Assembly: GCA_002428495.1 (NCBI GenBank)
Contig: DIWR01000024.1
Span: 1 to 64,000 of the forward strand
Source: Synergistaceae bacterium UBA6101
Lineage (GTDB): Bacteria > Synergistota > Synergistia > Synergistales > Synergistaceae
DNA: 64,000 nucleotides
Direction: 5' to 3'
Below the pieces are notes generated by a model. That model ran no database searches. It had not been told where the DNA came from and saw nothing but the letters and a program-made list of their open reading frames with translations. Below, one piece after another: positions 27,612-38,005 of the stretch (positions are counted from its first letter, which is position 1; each line of letters begins with the position of its first letter). The translations under genes and the position numbers were made by a program.

Positions 27612-29967
27612 AAATGAAACCATAATTTTTGACGGGGCGATGGGGACCATGCTTCAGAAGCGGGGACTCAAAAGGGGCGAGATTCCTGAATTGCTCAATC
27701 TTACTGCACCCGAGATCATCAGGTCTGTCCATGATGAATATTTTGACGCAGGATGCGATGTCGTCTCGGCGAATACTTTCGGTGCCAACAGATACAAGGC
27801 AGAAATGGCAGGCCGTCCGCTTGCGGATCTGGTCTCTTCTGCTGTCGAGATCGCAAAGAAAGCTGCTTCATGCCGGAAGGGAAAGTATGCTGCACTGGAC
27901 ATCGGGCCCTGCGGCCGTGTGCTTCAGCCTACAGGAGACCTTCCCTTTGAAGAGGCAGTTGAAGTATTTTCTGAGATAGTAAGAGCAGGAAACAAGGCAG
28001 GCGCAGATCTCATACTTCTTGAGACCTTCACCGACCTTTATGAACTTAAGGCGGCTCTTCTTGCGGCGAAAGAAAATTCAGACCTTCCCGTTCTGGCTAC
28101 TATGAGTTTTGAGGAAAACGGCACATCCTTCTTTGGAGCCACTGTCGAATCGATGGTGCTCACCCTGCAGGCTCTCGGTGCAGATGCGCTGGGGGTCAAC
28201 TGTTCTCTCGGACCAAAGCAGCTTGTCCCGATAGTTGAAAGGCTGCTTCGAGCAAGCAGCATACCCGTTATGGTGCAGCCGAACGCCGGCCTGCCCCTTT
28301 TTGAGAATGGCGAAGCAAGGTATGACGTTACCCCTGAAGAGTTTGCCGATCACATTAAAAAATTTACAGAGGATGGTGCTGTCATAGTAGGAGGATGCTG
28401 CGGGACAGATCCCGGTTACATCAGGCTTGTAAAAGAACGCCTGGAGGGTGTGGCTTCACTCAGAAAGAGACCTCCCCTCAGAACGGGGGTATGTTCCCCC
28501 TCCAGATCGGTCTTCTTCGGGGATGATACCCTCATAATCGGGGAACGCCTGAACCCCACCGGCAAAAAGGCTCTGCAGGCAGCACTGCGAGCAAAGGACA
28601 TGGATCATGTTCTGAAAGAGGCGATCTGCCAGCAGGAACAGGGAGCCCATATCCTTGATGTGAACATGGGGCTTCCCGACATAGATGAACCTGAGATGCT
28701 CAAAAAAGCCGTCATCGAGATCCAGTCTGTAGTTGATCTCCCCCTGCAGCTGGATTCTTCCGACCCCAATGCGCTGGAGAAGGCAGCGAGGGTCTACAAT
28801 GGCAAACCTCTGATCAACTCAGTCAACGGCAAAAAAGAGTCACTGGAAAAAATACTTCCCATCGTAAAAAAATATGGAGCCGCAGTCCTGGGGCTGACTC
28901 TGGATGACGATGGGATACCCTCTTCTGCCGAGGGCAGGCTAAGGATAGCGCGCAACATCATGGAGGAGGCGCAGAAGATAGGAATCCCCAAAGAGGACGT
29001 TCTGATCGATTGTCTCGTCATGACTGTCTCCGCACAGCAGGAGCAGGCTGCAGAGACTCTTAAAGCTGTCAGGATGGTCCGGGAAGAGCTTGGATTGAAA
29101 ACTGTACTTGGTGTGAGCAATGTATCATTCGGACTGCCTTCACGTCCGATAATAAACAGGACAATGCTTACCATGGCGCTCATGCAGGGGCTTGATGCTC
29201 CTATAATGAATCCCGGGGACAAAGGGATGAGAGAGTCCATTGCGGCATTCAGGGTGTTGATGGGCAAAGACCCCCAGGCTTCAGGATTTATTGCCGAATA
29301 TTCAGGAACAGATGAAAATCAACCTAAAACAGAAATCGTGGCGGGAGTATCCTTTGGTCTCCCGCAGGCTATAAAACGTGGACTGAAGAAAGAGGCGGAA
29401 AAAGCCACAGAAGCCCTTCTGTCGAGAATGGGTCCGCTGAAAATTATCGAAAATGAGATCATCCCCTCTCTTGATTCGGTAGGAAAAGAGTACGAATCCC
29501 AGACGATATTCCTTCCGCAGCTGATGAAGTCAGCGGAGGCGGCAAAAGCCTCATTCGAACTGCTCAGGGGGATCATTGCCAAAGAAGGGGCTCCCGGATC
29601 TGAAGAGAGAGCAAAGATAGTCATCGCGACCGTTCAAGGCGATATCCACGATATAGGAAAAAACATAGTTAAAGTGATAATGGAAAATTACAACTTCCGG
29701 ATGATAGACCTGGGGAAAGATGTTCCACCACAGAGGGTAGTCGAGGCAGTTAAGGAGAACGGTGCAGAGATAGTCGGCCTGAGTGCCCTTATGACCACCA
29801 CCGTCTCAAGCATGAAGGCGACCATAGACCTCCTGAGAAAAGAGTGTCCGCTGGTGAAAGTCATAGTAGGCGGAGCTGTACTTACAGACTCCCTTGCGGA
29901 ATACGTGGGAGCTGATCACTACGCCAAGGATGCGATGGAAGCGGTCCGTATATTGGGTCCAAAATAA
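27592..29967 (+). CDS. metH: Cobalamin-dependent methionine synthase, short form
   Basis: The 791-residue enzyme contains the homocysteine-binding domain with zinc ligands (ANTFGAN, VNCSLGP, VGGCCGTDPG), the pterin-binding domain (ERLNPTGKKALQAAL, LDVNMG), and the cobalamin cap and binding domains with DIHDIGKN (axial His, about residue 686). It stops after the B12 domain; the activation domain is the separate upstream gene. I favour the GTG at 27592 after GAGGTGG; a GTG at 27565 also has a plausible site. It ends the cobU-to-metH block. Confidence 0.95.
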   Translation: MTFRINENETIIFDGAMGTMLQKRGLKRGEIPELLNLTAPEIIRSVHDEYFDAGCDVVSANTFGANRYKAEMAGRPLADLVSSAVEIAKKAASCRKGKYAALDIGPCGRVLQPTGDLPFEEAVEVFSEIVRAGNKAGADLILLETFTDLYELKAALLAAKENSDLPVLATMSFEENGTSFFGATVESMVLTLQALGADALGVNCSLGPKQLVPIVERLLRASSIPVMVQPNAGLPLFENGEARYDVTPEEFADHIKKFTEDGAVIVGGCCGTDPGYIRLVKERLEGVASLRKRPPLRTGVCSPSRSVFFGDDTLIIGERLNPTGKKALQAALRAKDMDHVLKEAICQQEQGAHILDVNMGLPDIDEPEMLKKAVIEIQSVVDLPLQLDSSDPNALEKAARVYNGKPLINSVNGKKESLEKILPIVKKYGAAVLGLTLDDDGIPSSAEGRLRIARNIMEEAQKIGIPKEDVLIDCLVMTVSAQQEQAAETLKAVRMVREELGLKTVLGVSNVSFGLPSRPIINRTMLTMALMQGLDAPIMNPGDKGMRESIAAFRVLMGKDPQASGFIAEYSGTDENQPKTEIVAGVSFGLPQAIKRGLKKEAEKATEALLSRMGPLKIIENEIIPSLDSVGKEYESQTIFLPQLMKSAEAAKASFELLRGIIAKEGAPGSEERAKIVIATVQGDIHDIGKNIVKVIMENYNFRMIDLGKDVPPQRVVEAVKENGAEIVGLSALMTTTVSSMKATIDLLRKECPLVKVIVGGAVLTDSLAEYVGADHYAKDAMEAVRILGPK

Positions 29968-29989
29968 ACATTTATTACATGCAGCCGAA

Positions 29990-31252
29990 CTAGTTGAAAA
30001 GTTCAAGAAGGCTGAAGCCTTCGACACTGTCTATTGAAGAATTGCCCTTATGTACGCGGAGCTTTCTGTACCTCGCATCAGTGCCGTCATTGTTGAGCCC
30101 GGCTGCGTAAAAGGTAAGCCCGCCTCCCTTTGCAAGGCAGACGACAGATCTGCCCTCCCCATCTTTTCTCCATTCAAGCCTTTTCGCGTTTTTGGGAAGA
30201 AGGAAATTTGTCAGCCCCAGACCGGTCTCAGTCTTGTATTCTCCTGACCGGGCCTCTGCCTCGCGGACCTTGCCGTTGAGGAAAATTATACGCAAGCCTC
30301 TTTTTGGCATAGTTTTGCTGTAGGTCCAGATCTCTGCGTACTCGTCTGCAAGGATCGACTTGCCGCCGACCTTCCTGAATTCTTTCGCCTCAGGCGATCC
30401 AAGTTTGCTCTTTACATCTTCCTTTGTGTCGCCGATCTCTATTGTTCCGATCGATTTGCCTGGTCTGATAACCAGTTTCGGGTCTGTCGGCCATCCAAGC
30501 ATTGCTTTTGCCGCATTTGCTCCGTGTATCCCCCTCCTGTCATCGGGGGCGAGCGCAGAGAACCTTTCATAGCCTTTGAGAGCCTCTTCCCATGCTCCAA
30601 GGTCCATGAGCATCTTTGAACAAGTAAGCACCTGCTCAGGTTTCTTGAAAAGCTCTGTCTGTTTAACAAGAGCCTCGACAGCGGTCTCTATATTTTTTGA
30701 TTTTATTGCAGCCTCGCTTACAAGGGCCCATGCATATGGATCCTTCAGTTTTGCGGCACCCTCTTTGAGAGCCGGCAGCCCTTTTTCAAAATTGTTTTTC
30801 TGAGTATAAAGCCAACCTGATCTTATAAGCGCTTTCCCGTCTCCGGGAAGAATTTTCAAATGTTCTTCATAATAGCTTATGGCTTCATCCGTCTTGCCGG
30901 TCTTCTCGAGGCAGAATGCCATCTGATATAAGATGTTTTTGCGCTCTGGGCGAAGCCTCAGAACTTTTTCATAAAGCAGGTAGGCCTCTGAGTAGTTTTC
31001 AAGTTTAAACTGGGCAGACGCTCGCTGATAATATTTTTCAGGAAGGACGCTTGTCCGGTAATACCATAAGCTTCCTCCAAGAAAAACAGCCAGTATGACT
31101 GCTGCGATAACGCCAAAAACATATTTTGGAACAGGCGGGCGAGGTTCTTTTTTGAGGCCCCATTCCTGCTCTTCCTGTGTCATCCCCGTCTGTTCTTCCG
31201 GAACTATCTCAGGACATTTTTCTTCATTGCTGCCGCAGTCATAGTTTATCAA
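29990..31252 (-). CDS. TPR-repeat membrane protein
   Basis: The 420-residue protein has a cytoplasmic N-terminus, one membrane span (YVFGVIAAVILAVFLGGSLW), several TPR motifs (about residues 75-250, for example YSEAYLLYEKVLRLRPE) and a beta-rich C-terminal domain I do not recognise, containing GTIEIGDTKEDVKSKLGSP, which resembles SmpA/BamE-type repeats. The TTG start at 31252 has AAGGA nine bases upstream. It is divergent from the DUF2156 gene and convergent with metH. A scaffold role in the envelope is likely, without a specific function. Confidence 0.75.
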   Translation of the reverse strand: MINYDCGSNEEKCPEIVPEEQTGMTQEEQEWGLKKEPRPPVPKYVFGVIAAVILAVFLGGSLWYYRTSVLPEKYYQRASAQFKLENYSEAYLLYEKVLRLRPERKNILYQMAFCLEKTGKTDEAISYYEEHLKILPGDGKALIRSGWLYTQKNNFEKGLPALKEGAAKLKDPYAWALVSEAAIKSKNIETAVEALVKQTELFKKPEQVLTCSKMLMDLGAWEEALKGYERFSALAPDDRRGIHGANAAKAMLGWPTDPKLVIRPGKSIGTIEIGDTKEDVKSKLGSPEAKEFRKVGGKSILADEYAEIWTYSKTMPKRGLRIIFLNGKVREAEARSGEYKTETGLGLTNFLLPKNAKRLEWRKDGEGRSVVCLAKGGGLTFYAAGLNNDGTDARYRKLRVHKGNSSIDSVEGFSLLELFN

Positions 31253-31378
31253 GTCGATCGATCCTTTTTCATTATTTGTTGCTACTGGAAAATTGTAGCA
31301 GATATACGCTCTTTTGCTATTGGCAAAATCTGCGAAAGAGGTTTAATCTTTATAGATATGCAGAATGGGGGTAGTTAT

Positions 31379-32275
31379 TTGTTGCTTAAGTTTCAGGATA
31401 TTCAAATTGAGGACGTCTCATTTTTTGAAAATTACTGGCAAATTACAAGCCAGAGAGCATCCGATTACAGCTTCCCGATCCTCTGGGGATGGGCAGGAGA
31501 CTACGGATATCAGACAGCCCGGGAAGACGATGAGGATCTTCTCTGGATAAGGCAGACCCTTCCCCGTAAATACGACCTTGCTCCGCTTGGGCAATGGAAA
31601 AAGGATGACTGGGAAGAGATAATTCAAAAAAGATTCGGCAAAGAAGCTGAATTCTGGCTCGTGCCGGAAAAGCTTCTTAATATCTGGAAAGCGCAGTTTG
31701 GAGAGAGGCTCGACTCCGAGGATATGAGGGGGAGCTGGGAATATCTTTATGACGTAAGGGATCTGGCCATGCTGCCCGGAAACAGGTTCATGAAAAAACG
31801 CAACAGGGTCAATCAGTTCCGCAAAAATTACGATTATATTTTCAGGCCGATAACACCGGAGATCATCCCAGATGTGATGGAGTTCCAGCACTCATGGTGC
31901 CAGGCGAACAATGGCTGTACTGACAAAGGACTGCTACAGGAAAACCACGGTATACTAAGGATACTCAGCAACTGGGAAAGTATCCCCCGTATCGTGGGGG
32001 GAGTCATTGAGGTTTCCGGTAATATCGCGGCCTACACGATCGGAGAATTGGCATGCCACACTATATTCGTGCACTTTGAGAAGGCAAGCCTCGAATACGG
32101 AGCGGCATATCAGGCGATAAACAAAGAATTTATGTGCCACATGCTTGAGGAGCACCCGGAACTTGCTGTGGCAAACAGGGAAGAGGACATGAACGACCCG
32201 GGGCTCAGAGAGGCAAAAATGTCCTACATGCCAACGGATTTCATAAAAAAATATCGTGTAAAGATCAAATTTTGA
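31379..32275 (+). CDS. DUF2156 (LPG-synthase C-terminal-like) protein
   Basis: This 298-residue protein fits the DUF2156 family of GNAT-like acyltransferases, related to the catalytic domain of phosphatidylglycerol lysyltransferase. The family features are SDYSFPILWGW near the N-terminus, KKRNRVNQFRKNY, GGVIEVSGNIAAYTIGE and EKASLEYGAAYQAINKEF. The start is uncertain: TTG codons at 31379 and 31382 follow GGGGGT, and an ATG at 31358 precedes it. The substrate is unknown; no membrane domain is present, so it is not a full MprF. Confidence 0.8.
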   Translation: MLLKFQDIQIEDVSFFENYWQITSQRASDYSFPILWGWAGDYGYQTAREDDEDLLWIRQTLPRKYDLAPLGQWKKDDWEEIIQKRFGKEAEFWLVPEKLLNIWKAQFGERLDSEDMRGSWEYLYDVRDLAMLPGNRFMKKRNRVNQFRKNYDYIFRPITPEIIPDVMEFQHSWCQANNGCTDKGLLQENHGILRILSNWESIPRIVGGVIEVSGNIAAYTIGELACHTIFVHFEKASLEYGAAYQAINKEFMCHMLEEHPELAVANREEDMNDPGLREAKMSYMPTDFIKKYRVKIKF

Positions 32276-32415
32276 CCACTCAAAAAAAACGTGCCAAACA
32301 AAGGGGAAATATAGGTATATATTTTTTCAGCGTACTTGAGGGTGGCTTAGGAGAGATATAAATGTTAGAATTTGCAGGTCAAAAAATCAAAAAAGACGAC
32401 ATCGGAGGAAGAATA

Positions 32416-32979
32416 ATGAAGATATTAGTTTTACTGACGTTCCTTATCACTGTATCTGCGTTTATAAAGGCATTTGCTGCCAGCTCTGCTTCGGCAGCGG
32501 AGGCCGAGGCGGCGATAAAAAGGCAAACTGCTGTTTTTGAAACATCCATGGGCACATTCAAGATAGAACTCTATAACGATCTTGCCCCAAACACGGTAAA
32601 AAACTTCACGGACCTGATCAAGAAAAAATACTACGACGGGATAATATTCCACCGTGTTATAGACGAGTTCATGATCCAGGGAGGCTGTCCGCAGGGTACG
32701 GGAATGGGAGGTCCGGGCTACAGCATCAAGGACGAGTTCGGCAAAGGACTGAAGCATGACAAACCCGGAAAACTCTCAATGGCGAACTCAGGACCCGACT
32801 CAGGCGGATCCCAGTTTTTTATCACACTTGCCCCATGTCCGTGGCTCGACGGGAAACATGCGATATTCGGACACGTATCAGAGGGTATGGATGTTGTAGA
32901 GAAGATAGGGAAGGTCCCAACTGACTCAAGGGATCGCCCTTTGAAAAAGGTAGTAATTGAAAAGCTGACAGTAAAATAG
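32416..32979 (+). CDS. Exported cyclophilin-type peptidyl-prolyl isomerase
   Basis: A 187-residue protein with a signal peptide (MKILVLLTFLITVSAFIKA) and a cyclophilin domain: FHRVIDEFMIQGGCPQGTG, and SMANSGPDSGGSQFFIT, which contains the catalytic and peptide-binding residues. It would speed proline isomerisation in proteins folding outside the cytoplasm. GGAGGA precedes the ATG at 32416, while the longer reading from 32362 has no ribosome binding site. It is a single-gene unit with a strong terminator. Confidence 0.92.
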   Translation: MKILVLLTFLITVSAFIKAFAASSASAAEAEAAIKRQTAVFETSMGTFKIELYNDLAPNTVKNFTDLIKKKYYDGIIFHRVIDEFMIQGGCPQGTGMGGPGYSIKDEFGKGLKHDKPGKLSMANSGPDSGGSQFFITLAPCPWLDGKHAIFGHVSEGMDVVEKIGKVPTDSRDRPLKKVVIEKLTVK

Positions 32980-33003
32980 CTGATCTGCTGTAGGACGTAA
33001 CTG

Positions 33004-33056
33004 AAAAAAACAGTCTGATCCGATGAGCAAAAGCCATCGGATCAGACTGTTTTTTT
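33004..33056. terminator. Strong bidirectional terminator after the cyclophilin gene
   Basis: A perfect 15-base stem (33011-33025 with 33035-33049) is flanked by seven A and seven T, giving a 22-base near-palindrome with a 9-base loop. It can terminate in either direction. Confidence 0.9.
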
Positions 33057-33147
33057 GCCCTGACCATCCTTTTGTTTCTAAAATTCATCCTATTTTAATA
33101 CCTGCTTCCCTGTTTTTATGATAGTATGTTCAGATGAGCTTCTATGT

Positions 33148-33176
33148 TTGGAATTATTTCAAAAACTTTATATATT
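33148..33176 (+). promoter_or_regulatory. Promoter of the nucleoside kinase operon
   Basis: TTGGAA at 33148-33153 and TATATT at 33171-33176 are separated by 17 bases. The start codon is 70 bases downstream, preceded by a small hairpin (GCCGA/TCGGC). Confidence 0.55.
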
Positions 33177-33246
33177 GAATTCGGTGCCGAACTTTAAGCT
33201 CGGCAAAGATCTGAAGCTGGGACAGGCCTCACGGGGAGGATAAAGG

Positions 33247-34887
33247 ATGAGTTTAACTATAAGTTTCAACGACATGAAAGAGATAAAAAGCGATTTTCCC
33301 ATAACAGCCAGGGAGGTACTCGCAAGGACTGATTTTTCCAAAAAAGACAGGGTCGTGGCATGCAGGGTCAACAGGGTCCAGCGCCCGCTATCATGGGAAA
33401 TAGACATGGATTCCAAACTGGAATTCATAACATACGATACTATCGAGGGAGCTGAGGTATATCTCAGGACGATCTCCTTTATGCTCACATCTGCGGCTAC
33501 AAGAGTATGCGGAATTAGGCTGCATCTTCGTCAGTCGATGAATTTTTCCTACTTTTATGACAGCCCTGACGGTCCTGTCACTGATGAACAGAAAAAATCC
33601 ATCCATGCAGAAATGCACAGGATGGTCAAAGAAGGGGTCAATCTTGTCAGGGAGGAACTCTCTAATGATAAGGCCCGTGCGATAATGTGCGCTCAGGGAT
33701 ACATTGACAAAGAGAGGCTTCTCCGCTGGGTCAATAACGATCCTGTGGTCTTGTACAGATGTGAGGGAATATATGACTTTTTCGGGGGCGCCCTCGCAGA
33801 CAACGCAGCGATCGTACCGGTATTTGATCTGCATCTCTACAAAGGCGGGATCTTCATTTCAGGACCATCTTTCGCAGATCCTTCAAAGACACAGCCATTT
33901 AAAACATCAGCAAAAACTTTCGCTCTTTTCCAGGGCTATGCAAAGTGGCTTGACAACCTGAAGATAGCAACGATGGACAACATACATCATCTTGTGGCCA
34001 ACGGACAATCGCGCGATTTCATAATGGTTTGCGAAGCGTTGCATACCAAGACACTCAGTGCGATATCAGCACATATTTCAGAGAGGCCGGAAGTCCGCCT
34101 GCTCTGTCTTGCCGGTCCTTCAAGCTCAGGCAAGACGACTTCTTCAAGGCGTATCCGTGTACAGCTCCTGGCCTCCTGCATAAACTCAGCTACTCTTGAA
34201 CTTGACAACTATTTTGTGGAGAGGTCTAAAACGCCCAGAGATCCAGATGGCAATTTTGATTTTGAGGCGCTTGAAGCACTTGACCTTGACCTGATCAACG
34301 AGCATCTTGCTGCGCTTCTTGAGGACAAAGAGATCGATGTGCCGAAGTTCGATTTTGTTACCGGCGAGAGAAAAAAAGGATACAAACTCAAACTTGCCGA
34401 TGATCAGCTTCTGGTGATAGAGGGGATTCACGGACTCAACGACAAACTTTCTGAAAGTATCCCACATGACAATAAATACGGGATATTCATATGCCCTCTG
34501 ACCGGTGCGGCTATAGACATGCACAACAGGATAGGGACAACAGATACCAGGCTCCTAAGGCGCATGCTTCGTGACTACAGGACGAGAGGACACTCTCCTG
34601 AAATGACGCTTATCCAGTGGCCTTCAGTAGTAAAAGGCTCACACCGTCATATTTTCCCTTATCAGGAAAATGCCGATACGCTCTTCAATACTTCACTTGC
34701 GTATGAGCTTCCGGTACTCAAAGGTTATGTACAGCCCCTGCTGGCTTCGGTAAAAGAGGATTCCCCAGCTTATGGCGAAGCACAGAGGCTTCTTTCGATA
34801 CTAAGTTTTGTTCCTATCATACCGTCAGACGATGTCCCGAATATTTCGATACTCAGGGAGTTTATTGGCGGAAGTTGTTTTGATTAA
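33247..34887 (+). CDS. Uridine kinase-like nucleoside kinase with a threonyl-tRNA-synthetase-like N-terminal region
   Basis: The 546-residue protein combines an N-terminal region resembling the TGS and second additional (editing) domains of threonyl-tRNA synthetase (about residues 15-240) with a C-terminal uridine-kinase fold. The P-loop GPSSSGKTTSSRR is at about 289, DNYFVERSKTPRDPDG fits the nucleoside-binding region, and GTTDTRLLRRMLRD follows. The family is annotated as nucleoside kinase; the true substrate is not certain. GGGGAGGATAAAGG precedes the start. Confidence 0.85.
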   Translation: MSLTISFNDMKEIKSDFPITAREVLARTDFSKKDRVVACRVNRVQRPLSWEIDMDSKLEFITYDTIEGAEVYLRTISFMLTSAATRVCGIRLHLRQSMNFSYFYDSPDGPVTDEQKKSIHAEMHRMVKEGVNLVREELSNDKARAIMCAQGYIDKERLLRWVNNDPVVLYRCEGIYDFFGGALADNAAIVPVFDLHLYKGGIFISGPSFADPSKTQPFKTSAKTFALFQGYAKWLDNLKIATMDNIHHLVANGQSRDFIMVCEALHTKTLSAISAHISERPEVRLLCLAGPSSSGKTTSSRRIRVQLLASCINSATLELDNYFVERSKTPRDPDGNFDFEALEALDLDLINEHLAALLEDKEIDVPKFDFVTGERKKGYKLKLADDQLLVIEGIHGLNDKLSESIPHDNKYGIFICPLTGAAIDMHNRIGTTDTRLLRRMLRDYRTRGHSPEMTLIQWPSVVKGSHRHIFPYQENADTLFNTSLAYELPVLKGYVQPLLASVKEDSPAYGEAQRLLSILSFVPIIPSDDVPNISILREFIGGSCFD

Positions 34888-34912
34888 AGATCATTGTGGT
34901 ATTGAGTGAAAA

Positions 34913-37900
34913 ATGATAGTTTTACATGTTTCATATACTGATAACAGGTTTTTTGTATGGGGGGAGCGTTCATTCGGAGCCGGTGAACTGATCAGCTCAC
35001 CGGCTCCTTCCGTTTCCGGGATACCAAGGATGCCCTGGGATGCAGGGAGCCTGGCTGTACACGACATATTGAAGACAGCCGGGATACGCCACAGCAGAAG
35101 GATCCCGGCGGAATCCTCGGCAGTTGCTTATGTTGATCTGCCTGCATACAACGGCTATCCTCTGCCATCTTCGCCCCTGCTGGGTGAACTGCCTGAAATA
35201 AGCGGGGAACCATCGGTAGAAAGATTTTCTGTCGAAGCCCTCCACATTACTCATGAGGAACTTACAGCCCTCTTCCAGCTCATCAAGGAAAGCAGGGAAA
35301 AGCTGCCCGTTCCCGGGCTCTTGTGGGGCAATGACCTGAAATATGTTCTCAAAGGTCTGGAATATGCATCACTGATGGTTATGAGGGGAACTTACCTCCC
35401 TGGCATGGAATCTTCCGAAGGAAGGTACTTTTCAGTATGGAGACCTCTTCATCTGGCTAAATATCAGGATGGATACTCAGCTTACGTAAACTCCCTTCCT
35501 CCTGTGACCGGGAGTTTTTCACTGACAAGCGAGAGGATGCAGCCTGATGACACTCAAGATACTGCAGACTCAATATTGGAAGCTTTCCTTGAGGAGATAG
35601 TAAGGAGAGCTCAGGCAGTTCCGGGAAGAAGAGGAAAGCAGGTCGACAAGACCAACCCCCATGATATATGGCTGCGTTCCCTTACCTGGCCGAGATCAGC
35701 GCTTCACAGGTGGAATGATGAAATGGGGCCGCTCTGTACTCAGGTCCAGGAGTGGACCGATTCTGTCAGGGTAGTCACAAACCAGCCATGGAGACTTTTT
35801 CTGAGGCTGGAAGAACCTTTGTCAGACAATGCGGAAGGGACATGGACACTATCGTGGCATTTGCAGTCTGCAATGGATCAGACACTTACTGTTCCTGCTG
35901 AAAAAGTATGGAGTCCGGGGCCGGCTGAAAGAAAATGGTTCCGTGCTTCCGGAGCAAATCCCAGAAGGTACCTGCTTCAGCTGCTTGGACAGATATCCTC
36001 CTCTGTACCTGCCATAGCAAGAAGTCTCAATGAACCATCCCCGGTCAGCTGCACGATGTCATTTGATGAACTGCTTGAGTTTCTTCATGACAATGTTCCT
36101 GAGATACTGGAACATGGGATACAGGTACAATTTCCATCTACCTGGGGGGCTCCGTCCGACAGGCCGAGGCTTGCAGTAAAGGGAAACATCCGGGAGGGAG
36201 AAGTTTTCTCTGCCGGAAACCGGATCGATCTGGGAGATCTGATGGATATCGACTGGTCTGTTTCTATCGGAAAAGATGTCCTGACAGAAGAAGAGCTTTC
36301 CTTGCTGAGAAAACTTAAAACACCTCTCGCGAATATCAGGGGCAAATGGGTCCTTCTTTACCGCGACGAGCTTGAAAAGGTAATAGACGGCATCAAAAAA
36401 CTGCCTCGGAAAATTACAAGAAAAGATGCCCTTATCTCATCGTTCAGAGAGAACAAGGAAGATCTCCCGCTTTCAGCTATTACCGGTTCTGTCTGGCTTG
36501 ATTCAGTACGGTCGATCCTTACCGGAGCTGAACAGATCAAGCAGATAAGGCAGCCTGATGGATTTTGCGGGGAACTTAGGCCATACCAGCTGAAGGGGCT
36601 CTCCTGGCTCTCCTGGCTTGCAGAGATAGGTCTGGGTGGATGTCTTGCTGACGACATGGGCCTTGGAAAGACGGTACAGGCCCTGGCTCTGCTGAAAACA
36701 AGGATACATGGAGGAGAAAAAGACCCAGTCCTGCTTATATGCCCTACCTCGGTCATAGAGAACTGGCGAAGGGAAGCCGAACATTTTGTTCCTGACCTCT
36801 CTGTCCTTATACACCACGGAAACAGGAGACCCAGGGGCGAGAAATTCGTTGAATCCGTAAAAGGAAGGGATCTTGTGATATCTTCCTACTCCCTGCTTCA
36901 CAGGGACAACGAGACATTCAAAAAAGCGGACTGGTCGGGAGTTATCCTCGATGAGGCCCAGAATATCAAAAACCCTGAAACGAGACAGTCAAAAGCCGCC
37001 CGTTCCATAAAGGCTAAGTGGCACTTTGCGCTCACAGGAACCCCCGTAGAAAACCACGTAGGAGATATGTGGTCGATAATGGAATTCCTGATGCCGGGTC
37101 TGCTGCCCAACAAATCAAGATTTATCCGGGAGTTCATGTGTCCTATACAGGCGGGAGAGACGAGCGCCCTCCAAAAGATCAAAAAGATAACCGGGCCTTT
37201 CATACTGAGAAGGCTGAAGACAGACAAAAACATCATCTCCGACCTGCCTGAGAAAATTGAAACTGAGGTCTTTTGTTCGTTGAACAGGGAGCAGGCCTCC
37301 CTCTACGGGGCGGTGCTCGATAACCTTGAGGAAAACCTTTCCGGGTCAAGCGGGATAAAGCGCAAAGGTGCCGTGCTTTCTGCCATCACATCCCTGAAAC
37401 AGGTATGCAACCATCCTGCACTCTACCTCAAGGACAGGTCCCAGATCGCCGGACGTTCGGGAAAGCTTGCCCGTCTTACTGAGATAGCGGAGGAGATGCT
37501 GAGCGTTGGCGACAGAGCGCTGATCTTTACCCAATACGCTGAGATGGGGGCCATGCTAAAGAGCTATCTCCAGGAGACATTCGGAAGGGAAGCGCTCTTT
37601 TTACACGGAGGGGTAGAGAGACAAAAAAGGGACGAAATGGTCAGGAAGTTCCAGGAGTCGAAAGATGCCCCGCCATTTTTTGTCCTCTCTCTCAAGGCTG
37701 GTGGAACCGGTCTCAACCTTACCGGTGCCAACCATGTGGTGATGTTTGACAGGTGGTGGAATCCTGCTGTTGAACAGCAGGCAGTAGACAGGGCATACAG
37801 GATAGGACAGAAAGAAAGAGTCCAGGTACATTATTTCTGCTGCAGGGGAACATTGGAAGAAAAAATCGAACTGCTTATCAGATCAAAGAAAGATATAGCG

Positions 37901-38005
37901 GATTCTGTGGTATCTGAGGGAGAAAACTGGCTGACCGAGATGACAGACAGCGAGCTGAAGCAGCTTTTCAAATTAAGCAGGGATGCTGTGGAGGATATGG
38001 GCTAA
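34913..38005 (+). CDS. SNF2-family helicase
   Basis: The 1030-residue protein has an N-terminal half without recognised motifs and a C-terminal SNF2/Rad54-like motor: DDMGLGKTVQ (about 579), LICPTSVIENW, the Walker B box DEAQ (about 679), LTGTPVEN, SLKAGGTGLNLTGAN and RWWNPAVEQQAVDRAYRIGQ. It uses ATP to translocate on double-stranded DNA or remodel nucleoprotein. It is followed directly by a SWIM zinc-finger gene; this pair is seen repeatedly in bacteria. The biological task is unknown; DNA repair or nucleoid control are guesses. Confidence 0.92.
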   Translation: MIVLHVSYTDNRFFVWGERSFGAGELISSPAPSVSGIPRMPWDAGSLAVHDILKTAGIRHSRRIPAESSAVAYVDLPAYNGYPLPSSPLLGELPEISGEPSVERFSVEALHITHEELTALFQLIKESREKLPVPGLLWGNDLKYVLKGLEYASLMVMRGTYLPGMESSEGRYFSVWRPLHLAKYQDGYSAYVNSLPPVTGSFSLTSERMQPDDTQDTADSILEAFLEEIVRRAQAVPGRRGKQVDKTNPHDIWLRSLTWPRSALHRWNDEMGPLCTQVQEWTDSVRVVTNQPWRLFLRLEEPLSDNAEGTWTLSWHLQSAMDQTLTVPAEKVWSPGPAERKWFRASGANPRRYLLQLLGQISSSVPAIARSLNEPSPVSCTMSFDELLEFLHDNVPEILEHGIQVQFPSTWGAPSDRPRLAVKGNIREGEVFSAGNRIDLGDLMDIDWSVSIGKDVLTEEELSLLRKLKTPLANIRGKWVLLYRDELEKVIDGIKKLPRKITRKDALISSFRENKEDLPLSAITGSVWLDSVRSILTGAEQIKQIRQPDGFCGELRPYQLKGLSWLSWLAEIGLGGCLADDMGLGKTVQALALLKTRIHGGEKDPVLLICPTSVIENWRREAEHFVPDLSVLIHHGNRRPRGEKFVESVKGRDLVISSYSLLHRDNETFKKADWSGVILDEAQNIKNPETRQSKAARSIKAKWHFALTGTPVENHVGDMWSIMEFLMPGLLPNKSRFIREFMCPIQAGETSALQKIKKITGPFILRRLKTDKNIISDLPEKIETEVFCSLNREQASLYGAVLDNLEENLSGSSGIKRKGAVLSAITSLKQVCNHPALYLKDRSQIAGRSGKLARLTEIAEEMLSVGDRALIFTQYAEMGAMLKSYLQETFGREALFLHGGVERQKRDEMVRKFQESKDAPPFFVLSLKAGGTGLNLTGANHVVMFDRWWNPAVEQQAVDRAYRIGQKERVQVHYFCCRGTLEEKIELLIRSKKDIADSVVSEGENWLTEMTDSELKQLFKLSRDAVEDMG

